DNA of 64,000 nt from an uncultured Collinsella sp. (lineage in GTDB: Bacteria > Actinomycetota > Coriobacteriia > Coriobacteriales > Coriobacteriaceae). Shown here in pieces: positions 1 through 8,854 of this stretch. How positions within the stretch are numbered: the first letter of the stretch is position 1; each line of letters starts with the position of its first letter. The stretch covers positions 38,451-102,450 of the forward strand of contig CANRSF010000006.1 in the NCBI GenBank assembly GCA_947642445.1, given 5' to 3'. Below the pieces are notes generated by a model, which was not told the DNA's origin, did no database searches, and worked only from the letters and a program-made list of their open reading frames with translations. Both the position numbers and the translations under genes were made by a program.

Positions 1-95
1 TTCTCACTCAAAAACTGCTTATAGCCGCGGCAAAGCTCCTCGAGCTCCTCGATCTGCTGTGGCGTGTACTTTTTCCATGCGCTGGGACGCTCCAT
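1..95 (-). CDS. M18 family aminopeptidase, N-terminal fragment
   Basis: Only the first 31 codons lie in the window; the gene runs off the left edge. The start is the ATG complementary to 93-95, with an AAAGGAG ribosome site a few bases upstream. The visible N-terminus begins MERPSAWKKYTPQQ and continues into a charged helix ending near GYKQFLSE. This resembles the opening of bacterial M18 zinc aminopeptidases (N-terminal Trp-Lys-x-Tyr, then a helix ending Gly-Tyr-Lys-x-Phe-Leu). No catalytic residue is visible, so the family call rests on the N-terminus alone. It is divergent from polA. Confidence 0.5.
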   Translation of the reverse strand, partial: MERPSAWKKYTPQQIEELEELCRGYKQFLSE

Positions 96-261
96 GACGC
101 AGGCTCCTTTCGGATGGATCGTGCTGGTTGATGTACCGTGAGCCATCGTATCACGCGCGGGCCCGCGGCGGCAGGGAAGCCTGATGTGCGGTGGCCGCGG
201 GGCGGGGAGCGTGTAAACTGGTGTGAGCAAACCGTGCCCAGCCCAAAGCGAGGTATTCAAT

Positions 262-3006
262 ATGTCTGAAAAGCGCCGTACCTTTGCCGTCATCGACGGC
301 AACTCGCTCATGCATCGCGCCTTCCACGCCGTGCCGCCGACCATGAACGCGCCGGACGGTCGCCCCACCAACGCGATCTTTGGTTTTCTGAACATGTTCC
401 TCAAGATGATCGATGCCTTTAATCCCGACGGCGTTGTCGTGGCGTTTGACAAGGGCAAGCCGCGCGTGCGTATGGAGATGCTGCCGCAGTACAAGGCGCA
501 GCGCCCGCCCATGGACCCCGACCTGCACGCGCAGTTCCCCATGATCAAGGAGCTGCTCGCCGCGCTCAACGTGCCCATTTTGCAGTCCGAGGGCTGGGAA
601 GGCGACGATATCCTGGGAACCATGGCGCGCCTGGGCGAGGAGGCCGGCTGCGACATGCTGCTGGTGACCGGCGACCGCGACATGTATCAGCTCGTGACCG
701 AGCACGTCAACGTGGTCTCGACTCGCAAGGGCCTGTCCGACGTGGCGATCATGACGCCCGAGAGCGTGGACGACCTGTATCACGGCATCACGCCGGCGCT
801 CGTGCCCGATTTTTACGGTCTGAAGGGCGATACGTCGGACAACATTCCCGGCGTACCGGGCATCGGCCCCAAAAAGGCGAGTGCGCTCATCGCGCAGTAC
901 GGCAGCCTTGACGAGGTCATCGCGCATGCTGACGAGGTCAAGGGCAAGATGGGAGAAAACCTGCGCGCACACATCGACGACGCGCTGCTGAGCCGTAAGG
1001 TGGCGACCATCCGCACCGATGCACCCGTTGAGCTCGATTTTGAGGCGACGTCCTTCCCGGCGTTTTCCGCCGATGAGGTTTCCGCGGCGCTGGGCACGCT
1101 TGGTATCACCGCCATGCAGAACCGTTTCTTGGCGCTGATCGGCGGCGAGGGCGGGGCAGCTGCCAGCACGTTTGAGATTCCCACCGTTTTGCGCGCAGCC
1201 GCCGGCGATGCTGGCGCGCTTGGTGCCGTTGCGGCTGAGGTCTCCCGCGTGATTGATGCCGGCGAGTGGGTCGCCGCCGTGGTGGACGATGACAAGGAAG
1301 AGGGCGCGCTCTTTGGGCTGACGCGCACGCTGTGGTTGGCGACGTCCAAGGGCCTGTTTGCGCTCGAGGAGGGCGACAGTGGTGCGGCGGCTGAGGTTGA
1401 GGGCTTCAACTTCGCCCACGGCGTGATTGCCGGCGTGCTCGCGCGTCTGTTTATGGAAGGCCGTGTGGCGAGCCCGGATATGAAGGCGCTTCTGCATGAG
1501 CTTTCGCCCATCGATTCTTCTGAGCTCGAGCTCATGGATCCGCTGGCAGTCGATTCCACGCGCATCTTCGATACCGTTGTTGCCGCCTACCTGTTGGATT
1601 CCGACCGCTCCGAGTTTGACGAGGTGTATCTGGCCGATACGTATCTGCAGATGGCGCTGCCTGCGGCGCGCGGCGCAGAGGGTGCTGGCGAGGACGCTCC
1701 TGCGCCCGCCGCTCGCACGGCGGCCTTGACGCTGGCGCTGGTTGCACCGCTGCGTGACCGCATGGCCCGCGAGAACGCCGCCAACGTGTTCGATGGGATC
1801 GAGATGCCGCTCGTGCCGGTGCTTGCCAAGATGGAGCGCGCGGGCATGCTCGTGGACCCCGACCGCCTGCACAGTCTGTCCGAGGGCCTGGCGACCCAGA
1901 TTGCCGATGTCGAGCGCAGCATTCGCGACCTGGCCGGCGACGAGACCTTTAACATCGGCAGCCCCATGCAACTCTCGCACGTGCTGTTTGATGTTATGGG
2001 ACTTCCGACCAAGGGCCTCAAAAAGACCAAGCGCGGCTACTATTCGACCAACGCCAAGGTGCTGAGCGACCTTGCCCGCGACCACGAGATCGTGTGCCTG
2101 ATTTTGGACTGGCGTGAGAAGTCCAAGATTAAGTCGACCTATCTGGACACGCTGGGCCCGCTGCGCCGTGGTGACGGGCGTGTGCACACCACGTACAACC
2201 AGACCATCACCGCGACGGGGCGTTTGTCTTCGAGCGACCCCAATCTGCAAAACATTCCGACGCGCTCGGAGCTGGGGCGTACCGTCAAGACGGCGTTCTC
2301 GGCGGGCGAGGGCAGCGTCTTTTTGGCGGTGGACTACTCGCAGATCGAGCTGCGCCTGCTCGCGCATCTTTCGGGTGACGAGCACCTGGTGCGCGCCTTC
2401 AACGAGGGCGAGGACTTCCATGCCGAGACGGCCGCGCGCGTATTTGGCGTGCCGGTGTCCGAGGTGACACCCGACCTGCGTAGCCGCGCCAAGGCCGTGA
2501 ACTTTGGCATCGTGTACGGTCAGCAGGCCTATGGTCTGTCGCAGTCGCTGCACATCTCGATGGCCGAGGCGCGCGATATGATCGATCGCTACTACGAGGC
2601 CTACCCGGGCGTGCGCACGTTCCTCGACAATGTGGTGGCGCGAGCCAAGCAGACGGGCTATGCCGAGACCATGTATGGCCGCAGACGCCATATTCCCGAG
2701 CTCAAGGCCAAAAACCCACAGCTCCGCGGCTTTGGTGAGCGCACGGCCATGAACCACCCCATGCAGGGCACCGCCGCCGACATCATCAAGATCGCCATGG
2801 CCCGCGTAAGCCGTCGCTTGGAAGAAGAAGGCTTTGCCGCCCACATGATCCTGCAGGTACACGACGAACTGGACTTTGAGTGCCCCGTCGACGAAGTCGA
2901 GCGCCTCACCGCCATGGTCCGCGACGTCATGGAACACGTAGTAGACCTCCGCGTACCGTTGATCGCCGAAGCCAGCACCGGCATAACCTGGGCCGACGCG
3001 AAATAG
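262..3006 (+). CDS. polA: DNA polymerase I, proofreading domain apparently inactive
   Basis: The product is 914 residues. It fills gaps and removes primers during replication and repair. Residues 1-300 are the 5'-nuclease domain, opening VIDGNSLMHRAF. The C-terminal family A polymerase shows motif A (DYSQIELR, near residue 692), motif B (RSRAKAVNFGIVYG, near 740) and motif C (QVHDE, near 866). The middle region (about 300-500) keeps the fold remnant FDTVVAAYLLD but lacks the Asp-x-Glu of an active 3'-5' exonuclease, as in many Gram-positive PolAs. The ATG at 262 follows a GAGG site. An in-frame GTG at 223 has no ribosome site and was not chosen. Transcription ends at the hairpin near 3107. 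Confidence 0.95.
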   Translation: MSEKRRTFAVIDGNSLMHRAFHAVPPTMNAPDGRPTNAIFGFLNMFLKMIDAFNPDGVVVAFDKGKPRVRMEMLPQYKAQRPPMDPDLHAQFPMIKELLAALNVPILQSEGWEGDDILGTMARLGEEAGCDMLLVTGDRDMYQLVTEHVNVVSTRKGLSDVAIMTPESVDDLYHGITPALVPDFYGLKGDTSDNIPGVPGIGPKKASALIAQYGSLDEVIAHADEVKGKMGENLRAHIDDALLSRKVATIRTDAPVELDFEATSFPAFSADEVSAALGTLGITAMQNRFLALIGGEGGAAASTFEIPTVLRAAAGDAGALGAVAAEVSRVIDAGEWVAAVVDDDKEEGALFGLTRTLWLATSKGLFALEEGDSGAAAEVEGFNFAHGVIAGVLARLFMEGRVASPDMKALLHELSPIDSSELELMDPLAVDSTRIFDTVVAAYLLDSDRSEFDEVYLADTYLQMALPAARGAEGAGEDAPAPAARTAALTLALVAPLRDRMARENAANVFDGIEMPLVPVLAKMERAGMLVDPDRLHSLSEGLATQIADVERSIRDLAGDETFNIGSPMQLSHVLFDVMGLPTKGLKKTKRGYYSTNAKVLSDLARDHEIVCLILDWREKSKIKSTYLDTLGPLRRGDGRVHTTYNQTITATGRLSSSDPNLQNIPTRSELGRTVKTAFSAGEGSVFLAVDYSQIELRLLAHLSGDEHLVRAFNEGEDFHAETAARVFGVPVSEVTPDLRSRAKAVNFGIVYGQQAYGLSQSLHISMAEARDMIDRYYEAYPGVRTFLDNVVARAKQTGYAETMYGRRRHIPELKAKNPQLRGFGERTAMNHPMQGTAADIIKIAMARVSRRLEEEGFAAHMILQVHDELDFECPVDEVERLTAMVRDVMEHVVDLRVPLIAEASTGITWADAK

Positions 3007-3106
3007 GGAAGCACTCCGTAAGGCAAGCTCGCCCAAGACGCAAGCCCCCACATACTTAAGATTTGGGACAAACACTACTGATTAATTTGTCCCACAGTAA
3101 CCAAAA

Positions 3107-3143
3107 CAGAGGGGAGCCCCTTCCAACAAGGGGCTCCCCTCTG
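3107..3143. terminator. Hairpin between convergent polA and HAD gene
   Basis: A 16-bp perfect stem (CAGAGGGGAGCCCCTT and its complement) closes a 5-nt loop. The plus-strand tail is only weakly T-rich, but the minus-strand continuation has TTTT directly after the stem. It probably serves both converging genes. Confidence 0.7.
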
Positions 3144-3210
3144 CTCAAATCATTTCAGCTAAGTATCTAGACACTCAAGACGCCATCTTGGCGGCAGGAA
3201 AGTAAACCTA

Positions 3211-3340
3211 GGACCTGGCCGGGCGGCGCGGATTAGTTTTTCGTAGATTCCGCACGAGCCGGAAAGCACTTAATGTGCTTTCCGAGCGAGCCCAGGACCT
3301 GACCGAACGAAAAACTAATCCGCGCCGCCCGGCCAGGTCC
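3211..3340. repeat. R1 structured intergenic repeat, copy 1
   Basis: Outer arms 3211-3243 and 3308-3340 are a perfect 33-bp inverted repeat. They enclose a 64-bp core beginning TAGATTCCGCACGAGCCG and ending near CCCAGGACCTGACCGA. Inside the core a 9-bp hairpin (GGAAAGCAC, loop TTAAT, GTGCTTTCC) is present. A second copy at 50707-50822 has an equal-length core but entirely different outer arms and a different inner stem. It lies between the polA terminator and the 3' end of the HAD gene. Confidence 0.85.
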
Positions 3341-3351
3341 GACGAGCCACG

Positions 3352-4179
3352 TTACCGAGCCGCCAGGATGGCGTCGATGAGCGTCAGTACGCCCCCGTCG
3401 TTGTTGCTCGGAATGCGCCACTTGGCATGCGCGTTCATGTGCTCCTCGGCATTGTCCACGATAAAGCTATGCCCGACGCGCTCGAGCATGGGAATATCGT
3501 TGTAGGTGTCGCCCACGGCGGCGGCGTCGGCGATATCGATGCCCAGGTGGTCGCACAGGTGCGCGACGCCCGACCCCTTGTCGACGCCCAGGTTCATGAA
3601 GTCGATCCACTCGCGCCCGGCGTTGGTGACGTAGAGCTTGTCCGAGAACTCGGGGCTGTAGTCCTCGCGAAACGCTGGCTCGGCATCGTAGGCGGGGAAG
3701 AAGATCGAAATCTTGTTGGACTCGATATCAAGGCCCTCAAAGCTATCGACGTAGTTGATCGTGTTGTAGTACACGCTGATCTCGTCGTGGTACTGATGGT
3801 CGCGGGCGAGCACATAGAACTCGTCGTAGCAGCACAAGACGGGAACGGCACGCGGGTCCTCCGAGGCACGGGCGAGCACCTGCTGATACAGCGCCACATC
3901 GATGTTGCTCTTATAGATATAGCTGCCGCGATAGATGACGCAGGCTCCGTTGTCGGGACAAAAAGCAAGGCGGTTCTTAATGCTTTCGAACATTTCCTCG
4001 AGTTTGGGGGCGGGGCGTCCGCTGGCGGGGCAGAATACAATGCCTGCGTCGGCGAGCTTGTCCAGGCGCTCATCAAGACCCTGCGGCAACACGCGCTTGT
4101 CGGTGAGCAGCGTCTTGTCCATGTCGACGGCGAGAATCTTAATGCTTCCGATATTGGTGTCCGATTCGTAAGTTTGCAT
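3352..4179 (-). CDS. Cof-type HAD-IIB phosphatase
   Basis: A 275-residue cytoplasmic hydrolase of the haloacid dehalogenase superfamily, Cof/IIB subgroup. Such enzymes dephosphorylate sugar phosphates and related small molecules; the substrate cannot be read from sequence. Motif I is VDMDKTLLTD near residues 18-27, with the nucleophile and acid/base aspartates. The C-terminal Mg-binding motif is GDTYNDIPML near residue 230. Length fits the family. The ATG at 4179 follows AAAGGCG. The gene is monocistronic and converges with polA across the R1 repeat and terminator. Confidence 0.88.
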   Translation of the reverse strand: MQTYESDTNIGSIKILAVDMDKTLLTDKRVLPQGLDERLDKLADAGIVFCPASGRPAPKLEEMFESIKNRLAFCPDNGACVIYRGSYIYKSNIDVALYQQVLARASEDPRAVPVLCCYDEFYVLARDHQYHDEISVYYNTINYVDSFEGLDIESNKISIFFPAYDAEPAFREDYSPEFSDKLYVTNAGREWIDFMNLGVDKGSGVAHLCDHLGIDIADAAAVGDTYNDIPMLERVGHSFIVDNAEEHMNAHAKWRIPSNNDGGVLTLIDAILAAR

Positions 4180-4733
4180 AAAAGCGCGCCTTTCGTTTCG
4201 AAATTGTTTCAGACGTTATAACCATCAACCAGTAACTGAGCGTATTGTCGCAGGAACGGAGCGTATTTGCACCACGCTTCACAAAGTAATGAAAAAACTT
4301 TTCAGAAATTTGAATTTGTCGCTTGTGCTGCGGGCACTTTAGCGTAATATAGCGACCATCGAAAACGGAGACGGAAATACAACCGCTTACCGAAGAAAAG
4401 GTACCGTTTACGATATTAGAATTGCGCCCGGCGATAGGTGAAAGGAGAGGCAGATGCAGTTCGTAAAGATCATCACCACTGCAGATAATGCCATCCGACG
4501 CCAGCGCGCAATTTCCCGACGACGATAACAATCGTCTCTGTTCGTATGGGGTGAAATGCCCCAACAGAGTCATTTTGAGGTCGTTGGGTTTTAGCACGAT
4601 ATAAACGCATGTTTCTAGAGCATGCTGTGCTGCTTTTTGCTATTTAACCTGATATTGCACGGTTTTTTGACCTCGAAATGACTTGCAACTGACCGATGTT
4701 CTAACTAGCTACCAAGGGCGAAAGGAAACAGCC
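4180..4733. other. Long AT-richer intergenic region upstream of argG
   Basis: This 554-bp region separates the divergent HAD and argG genes and is visibly lower in GC than its neighbours. It holds a 152-codon open frame on the minus strand (4139-4597) with a GTG start, no ribosome site and overlap with the HAD gene, which I do not accept as a gene. No clear arginine-repressor box or riboswitch is visible. The argG promoter presumably lies here, but I cannot place it. Confidence 0.5.
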
Positions 4734-5960
4734 ATGAGCAAGGAAAAAGTCGTTCTCGCATATTCCGGTGGTCTTGATACATCCGTATGTGTCAAGTGGC
4801 TCCAGGACGAGAAGAATCTCGATGTCGTTTGCGTCTGCGGCAACGTGGGCCAGGAGGAGACCGGCTTGGATGCCAAGAAGCAGAAGGCGCTTGACCTGGG
4901 CGTTCTCGATTGCCAGGTGCTCGACCTGCGCGACGAGTTCTCCGATGAGTTCCTGACTAAGGCCATCGCCGCAAACTCTATGTACGAGAACAAGTATCCG
5001 CTGCTCTCCGCCCTGTCCCGCCCGTTGCTCGCCAAGAAGCTTGTCGAGGTCGCTCACGAGTTTGGCGCGACCTACGTCGCTCACGGCTGCACCGGCAAGG
5101 GTAACGACCAGGTTCGTTTTGAGGCTGCCGTCAAGGCCCTCGACCCCGAGCTTAAGGTTATCGCCCCGGTTCGCGAGTGGGATCTTAAGTGCCGTCCCGA
5201 CGAGGTCGCCTATGCTCACGCCCACAACGTGCCGGTTCCCGAGGGTGCCAACGACAACCCCTATTCCATCGACGACAACCTGTGGGGTCGTGCCATTGAG
5301 TGCGGCCACCTGGAGGATCCCTGGAACGAGCCGCTCGACGACGCCTGGGTTATGACCAAGAATCCCGAGGACACGCCCGACACCCCGACGTATACCGAGA
5401 TTGAGTTTGAGGCCGGCAAGCCCGTCGCCGTCGACGGCAAGAAGATGAAGCTCTCCGAGATCATCATCGCACTCAACAAGATCTCGGGCGACAACGGCTT
5501 TGGCCGTCTCGACCTGGTCGAGGACCGTCTGGTGGGCCTTAAGAGCCGCGAGTGCTATGAGGTTCCCGGCGCCCTGACGCTCATCACCGCCCACAAGGCA
5601 CTCGAGGATATCTGCGTCGAGGGCGACCTGCTCAAGACCAAGATTAAGCTCGAGCAGGATTGGGCCACCGCCGTGTACAACGGCCAGTGGTACAGCCCGC
5701 TCAAAAACGCGCTCGATGCCTTTATGGCCGACACCCAGAAGTTCGTGACCGGCACCGTCCGTCTGAAGTTCTTTAAGGGCAACTGCCATGTCGTCGGCCG
5801 CAAGAGCCCGTTTAGCCTGTATGACTACGGTCTGGCTACCTACGACCGCGACACTACGTTTGACGAGAAGGCCAGCGCCGGCTTTATCGAGATCGATACG
5901 CTGTCGCTCAAGACGTGGGCTAAGGTCCAGGGCCCCAGCTCTGCTGCCGCCCAGGCCTAG
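4734..5960 (+). CDS. argG: Argininosuccinate synthase
   Basis: The product is 408 residues, the usual length. It joins citrulline and aspartate using ATP to give argininosuccinate, the penultimate step of arginine synthesis. The ATP-pyrophosphatase loop AYSGGLDTS is at residues 8-16. The conserved block HGCTGKGNDQVRFE and the C-terminal GRKSPFSLYDYGLA are present. The ATG at 4734 follows GAAAGGAAAC. argH follows after a terminator-like hairpin and a small frame, so the two may not form one simple transcript. No argF, argC or argB is in the window. Confidence 0.96.
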   Translation: MSKEKVVLAYSGGLDTSVCVKWLQDEKNLDVVCVCGNVGQEETGLDAKKQKALDLGVLDCQVLDLRDEFSDEFLTKAIAANSMYENKYPLLSALSRPLLAKKLVEVAHEFGATYVAHGCTGKGNDQVRFEAAVKALDPELKVIAPVREWDLKCRPDEVAYAHAHNVPVPEGANDNPYSIDDNLWGRAIECGHLEDPWNEPLDDAWVMTKNPEDTPDTPTYTEIEFEAGKPVAVDGKKMKLSEIIIALNKISGDNGFGRLDLVEDRLVGLKSRECYEVPGALTLITAHKALEDICVEGDLLKTKIKLEQDWATAVYNGQWYSPLKNALDAFMADTQKFVTGTVRLKFFKGNCHVVGRKSPFSLYDYGLATYDRDTTFDEKASAGFIEIDTLSLKTWAKVQGPSSAAAQA

Positions 5961-6113
5961 CGCCTCCTTCCTTTGGTATCCGCGCGGCCCATCCGCGTGA
6001 TACATAACGGGCGCATGGGGTCCCTACCTTTCGTTATGCTTGCTGACACTTCTTAACATCGGTGGCCCCTACGTTCCGCCCGCATATATGATGCCGCGTC
6101 TGCGGCTGAGTCC

Positions 6114-6143
6114 GAGCCCCGCCGGGGTTGTCCGGCGGGGCTC
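6114..6143 (+). terminator. Strong hairpin downstream of argG
   Basis: A 12-bp perfect GC-rich stem (GAGCCCCGCCGG and its complement) closes a 6-nt loop. It is followed by CTCCTATCAATTT rather than a clean T-run, so termination may be partial. Confidence 0.6.
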
Positions 6144-6193
6144 CTCCTATCAATTTGACGGCCCTGCGCCTATATATATGGGGAGTATCCATT

Positions 6194-6364
6194 ATGTTCA
6201 ATGCTATCGCGCATGCTTTACTTGCCCTCGCGCCCGAGTTCGATGCTGCAAAGGTCGAGGACGTTCCTATGAGCCTAAAGGCCTGGATCGATGGTTCGCA
6301 GGGCAACATTCGGAGGGAGACGTTGGGCGCCAAGTGCATGGCGCGTCACTTCTTTGCAAATTAG
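6194..6364 (+). CDS. Small hypothetical protein between argG and argH
   Basis: A 56-codon frame with ATG at 6194 and a GGGGAG ribosome site 8 bases upstream. A TATATATAT tract that could serve as a -10 lies just before it. The product starts MFNAIAHALLALAPEFDAA and ends MARHFFAN; there is no membrane segment, signal peptide or motif I recognise. Good ribosome-site spacing and its position between two arginine genes support translation. It could equally be a remnant or a regulatory leader. No function is proposed. Confidence 0.4.
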   Translation: MFNAIAHALLALAPEFDAAKVEDVPMSLKAWIDGSQGNIRRETLGAKCMARHFFAN

Positions 6365-6482
6365 CTATATGGCCTCGCACATGGTGGGGAATATACAAAA
6401 CTAGCGGTTGAGAAATCGCTTTAGCGACAGGGCGCATTGCTTTGGGCGCTTGTTTTGGGATTTGATGAAAGGGGACGGTTCC

Positions 6483-7913
6483 ATGGCTCTTTGGGGCGGT
6501 CGTTTTGAGGCAGGCGTGGCCGAGGTCACGCAGGAGTTTGGCGCGTCGTTGCCGGTTGACAAACATCTCTATAAGCAGGATATCGCCGGATCTAAGGCAC
6601 ATGCCAAGATGCTGGCGGCCCAGGGCATTATCAGCGCCGAGGACGAGCAGGCGATTGCCGAGGGCCTGACCGGAATCGAACAGGATATCGATGCCGGCAA
6701 CTTCACCTTTGATATCAACGACGAGGACATTCATATGTCCATCGAAAGCGAGCTGACGCGTCGTATCGGCGAGGCTGGCAAACGCTTGCATACTGGGCGT
6801 TCGCGCAACGACCAGGTGGCGACCGATACGCGCCTGGGCGTCAAGGCGCTGGCCAAGGAGCTCATGGAGGCCAATCTTGAGCTGCGCCATGTGCTGGTAG
6901 ATGCGGCCAAGAAGTACGACAAGGTGATTCTTCCGGGCTACACGCATATGCAGCACGCTCAGCCCGTGCTGCTCTCGCATCATCTGCTGGCGTATTCCTG
7001 GATGTTCGCGCGCGACTTTACGCGCCTGAAGGCCGCCTTTGATGCCGCCGACAACTGCCCGCTGGGTGCTGCCGCGCTTGCCGGTACGAGCTATCCGCTC
7101 GATCGCCAGATGACGGCTGCCGAACTTGGCTTTGCGGGCGTGATTCCCAACTCGCTCGATGCGGTTTCCGACCGTGATTTCCTGCTCGATCTGCATTACG
7201 CCGGATCCGTCATGGCGATGCACCTGTCGCGTCTTTCCGAGGAGATCGTGCTGTGGTCGAGCTCCGAATTTGGCTTTATCACGCTTTCCGACTCGTACTC
7301 CACCGGCTCGTCCATCATGCCGCAGAAGAAGAATCCCGACTTTGCCGAGCTTATTCGCGGCAAGAGCGGCCGTGTGTATGGCAACCTGGTGCAGCTGCTC
7401 GTGACCATGAAGGGCCTGCCGCTTGCTTATAACAAGGACTTGCAGGAGGACAAGGAGGGCGCGCTCGATACCGCCCATACGCTCATGCAGTGCCTGTCGG
7501 TTATGGCCGGAATGATTTCGACTTGGACCGTCAACGAGGATGCCATGGCGCGCGAGTGCGGCGTGGGGCACCTTGCCGCTACCGATGTTGCCGATTACCT
7601 GGCCAAGCGTGGCCTGCCGTTCCGCGAGGCACATGCCGTGGTGGGGCATCTGGTTCTGATGTGTGAGAAGCGCGGCTGCAATCTTAAGGACCTGCCGTTT
7701 GAGGTGTTCCAGGAGGCAAGCCCGCTCTTTGAGCGCGACATTACCGAGGCGCTCGACATCCCGTCGATTGTCGCCGCGCGCACGACCGAGGGCGGCACCG
7801 CCCCTGCCGCCGTTGCCGTGCAGCTGCAGCGTGCCGAGGCACAGCTCGTGGCTGACGAGGGTGTGTTTGGGTCACTGACTAAGGTCGTCGAGATGGGCCA
7901 CGGGGTAAAGTAG
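6483..7913 (+). CDS. argH: Argininosuccinate lyase
   Basis: The product is 476 residues, a member of the fumarase/aspartase superfamily. It splits argininosuccinate into arginine and fumarate. The N-terminal MALWGGRFE, the block TGRSRNDQVATDTRL and the signature GSSIMPQKKNPD (near residue 275, catalytic serine loop) are diagnostic. The ATG at 6483 follows AAAGGGG at good spacing; an upstream in-frame start at 6408 has no ribosome site. The gene ends at the hairpin near 7965. Confidence 0.96.
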   Translation: MALWGGRFEAGVAEVTQEFGASLPVDKHLYKQDIAGSKAHAKMLAAQGIISAEDEQAIAEGLTGIEQDIDAGNFTFDINDEDIHMSIESELTRRIGEAGKRLHTGRSRNDQVATDTRLGVKALAKELMEANLELRHVLVDAAKKYDKVILPGYTHMQHAQPVLLSHHLLAYSWMFARDFTRLKAAFDAADNCPLGAAALAGTSYPLDRQMTAAELGFAGVIPNSLDAVSDRDFLLDLHYAGSVMAMHLSRLSEEIVLWSSSEFGFITLSDSYSTGSSIMPQKKNPDFAELIRGKSGRVYGNLVQLLVTMKGLPLAYNKDLQEDKEGALDTAHTLMQCLSVMAGMISTWTVNEDAMARECGVGHLAATDVADYLAKRGLPFREAHAVVGHLVLMCEKRGCNLKDLPFEVFQEASPLFERDITEALDIPSIVAARTTEGGTAPAAVAVQLQRAEAQLVADEGVFGSLTKVVEMGHGVK

Positions 7914-7964
7914 GGATTTGGCTGAAGCCGTTTTGGCCATTTATTGATAAATCGTTTTCGCTTT

Positions 7965-7998
7965 ACGGGCGCCTGCTGATGTGGGCGCCCGTATTTTG
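7965..7998 (+). terminator. Rho-independent terminator of argH
   Basis: A 9-bp stem (ACGGGCGCC and its complement) closes a 10-nt loop and is followed by ATTTTGTTG. Confidence 0.8.
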
Positions 7999-8298
7999 TT
8001 GCTATGGGGGAGGGGCTTGTCGAGAACTTCTGTAGGACCTTTGGGCAGGTTGTGAAGGGGATACGTTCGCGGGCGGCAACCGACCGCCTGCTCTGTTCGG
8101 CGCGGTTGATGGGCGGTCGGATGGTACTCTAATCGGGCTTCGAAACAGAAGTGACACATATGGAGCGCTTTAATAAATTGCAACGTTTCAATAAACAGCT
8201 TTTTGTTTAACTGCAGCTAAAACTCTGTTACGATGCAGTCCAGGCGGGTGCCGGAATGGGACTTGGGCACGCGCGAACCTACTTGAAAGGCTACTTTT
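7999..8298 (+). promoter_or_regulatory. ndk upstream region
   Basis: A 300-bp region without a gene. The last 100 bp is AT-rich. A possible promoter there is TTTAAC, a 17-bp spacer and TACGAT ending near 8235. The remainder shows no motif I recognise. Confidence 0.35.
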
Positions 8299-8703
8299 AT
8301 GGCTATCGAGAAGACCTTCATCATGATTAAGCCCGACGCCGTGCGCGACCGCAAGATCGGCGAGATCGTTGCTCGCATTGAGCGCAGCGGCCTTGTCATC
8401 GAGCGCATGGAGATGACCACGCTCGAGCGCGCTACCGTCGAGGAGCACTACGCCCATCTGGCCGACAAGCCCTTCTTTGGCGGTCTCTGCGACTTTATGA
8501 CGAGCGGTCCGGTCGTCAAGATGGTCGTTTCCGGTCTCTCCGCTGTTGCTAAGATGCGCACCCTCATGGGCGCTACCAACCCGCTTGAGGCTGCTCCTGG
8601 TACCATCCGCGGCGACTTTGCCGTCGATGTCAACGCCAACGTGATCCACGGCTCCGACTGCCTGGAGAACGCCGAGATTGAGATCAAGCGCTTCTTTGGC
8701 TAA
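8299..8703 (+). CDS. ndk: Nucleoside diphosphate kinase
   Basis: The product is 134 residues, the normal family length. It moves the gamma phosphate from ATP to nucleoside diphosphates through a phosphohistidine. The N-terminus EKTFIMIKPDAV and the active-site segment NVIHGSD (His near residue 117) are canonical, and the C-terminus EIKRFF is typical. The ATG at 8299 has a GAAAGG site. Single gene with its own terminator. Confidence 0.97.
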   Translation: MAIEKTFIMIKPDAVRDRKIGEIVARIERSGLVIERMEMTTLERATVEEHYAHLADKPFFGGLCDFMTSGPVVKMVVSGLSAVAKMRTLMGATNPLEAAPGTIRGDFAVDVNANVIHGSDCLENAEIEIKRFFG

Positions 8704-8743
8704 ACCAGCTTTGACTCCTTAAAGCTGTTAGCGTGTGGCTTGG

Positions 8744-8776
8744 GCGCCGCGGAACTCCATCCGCGGCGCTCTTTTA
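8744..8776 (+). terminator. Terminator of ndk
   Basis: A perfect 10-bp stem (GCGCCGCGGA and its complement) with a 6-nt loop is followed by TCTTTT. Confidence 0.85.
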
Positions 8777-8792
8777 TACCAAAACCTATGAA

Positions 8793-8827
8793 GGGGCCCG
8801 CTCGGATATGCGTTCCGAGCGGGCCCC
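8793..8827 (-). terminator. Terminator of rpiB
   Basis: A perfect 14-bp stem (GGGGCCCGCTCGGA and its complement) closes a 7-nt loop just downstream of the rpiB stop. The minus-strand tail contains GGTTTTGG, a weak T-tract. Confidence 0.7.
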
Positions 8828-8854
8828 TGCTGTTAGCTTGTGGCACTGAGTAGT

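Noticed and set aside
151..3075. Very long minus-strand open frame over polA
   Set aside because: It is the antisense shadow of a GC-rich gene with strong third-position bias; the product is His/Arg/Ala-rich low-complexity and polA itself is unambiguous.
4139..4597. 152-codon minus-strand frame upstream of argG
   Set aside because: GTG start with no ribosome site, overlap with the HAD gene start, and no recognisable motif.
4598..4733. Arginine-repressor box before argG
   Set aside because: GCATG repeats near 4607-4625 are suggestive, but no sequence fits a full ARG box.
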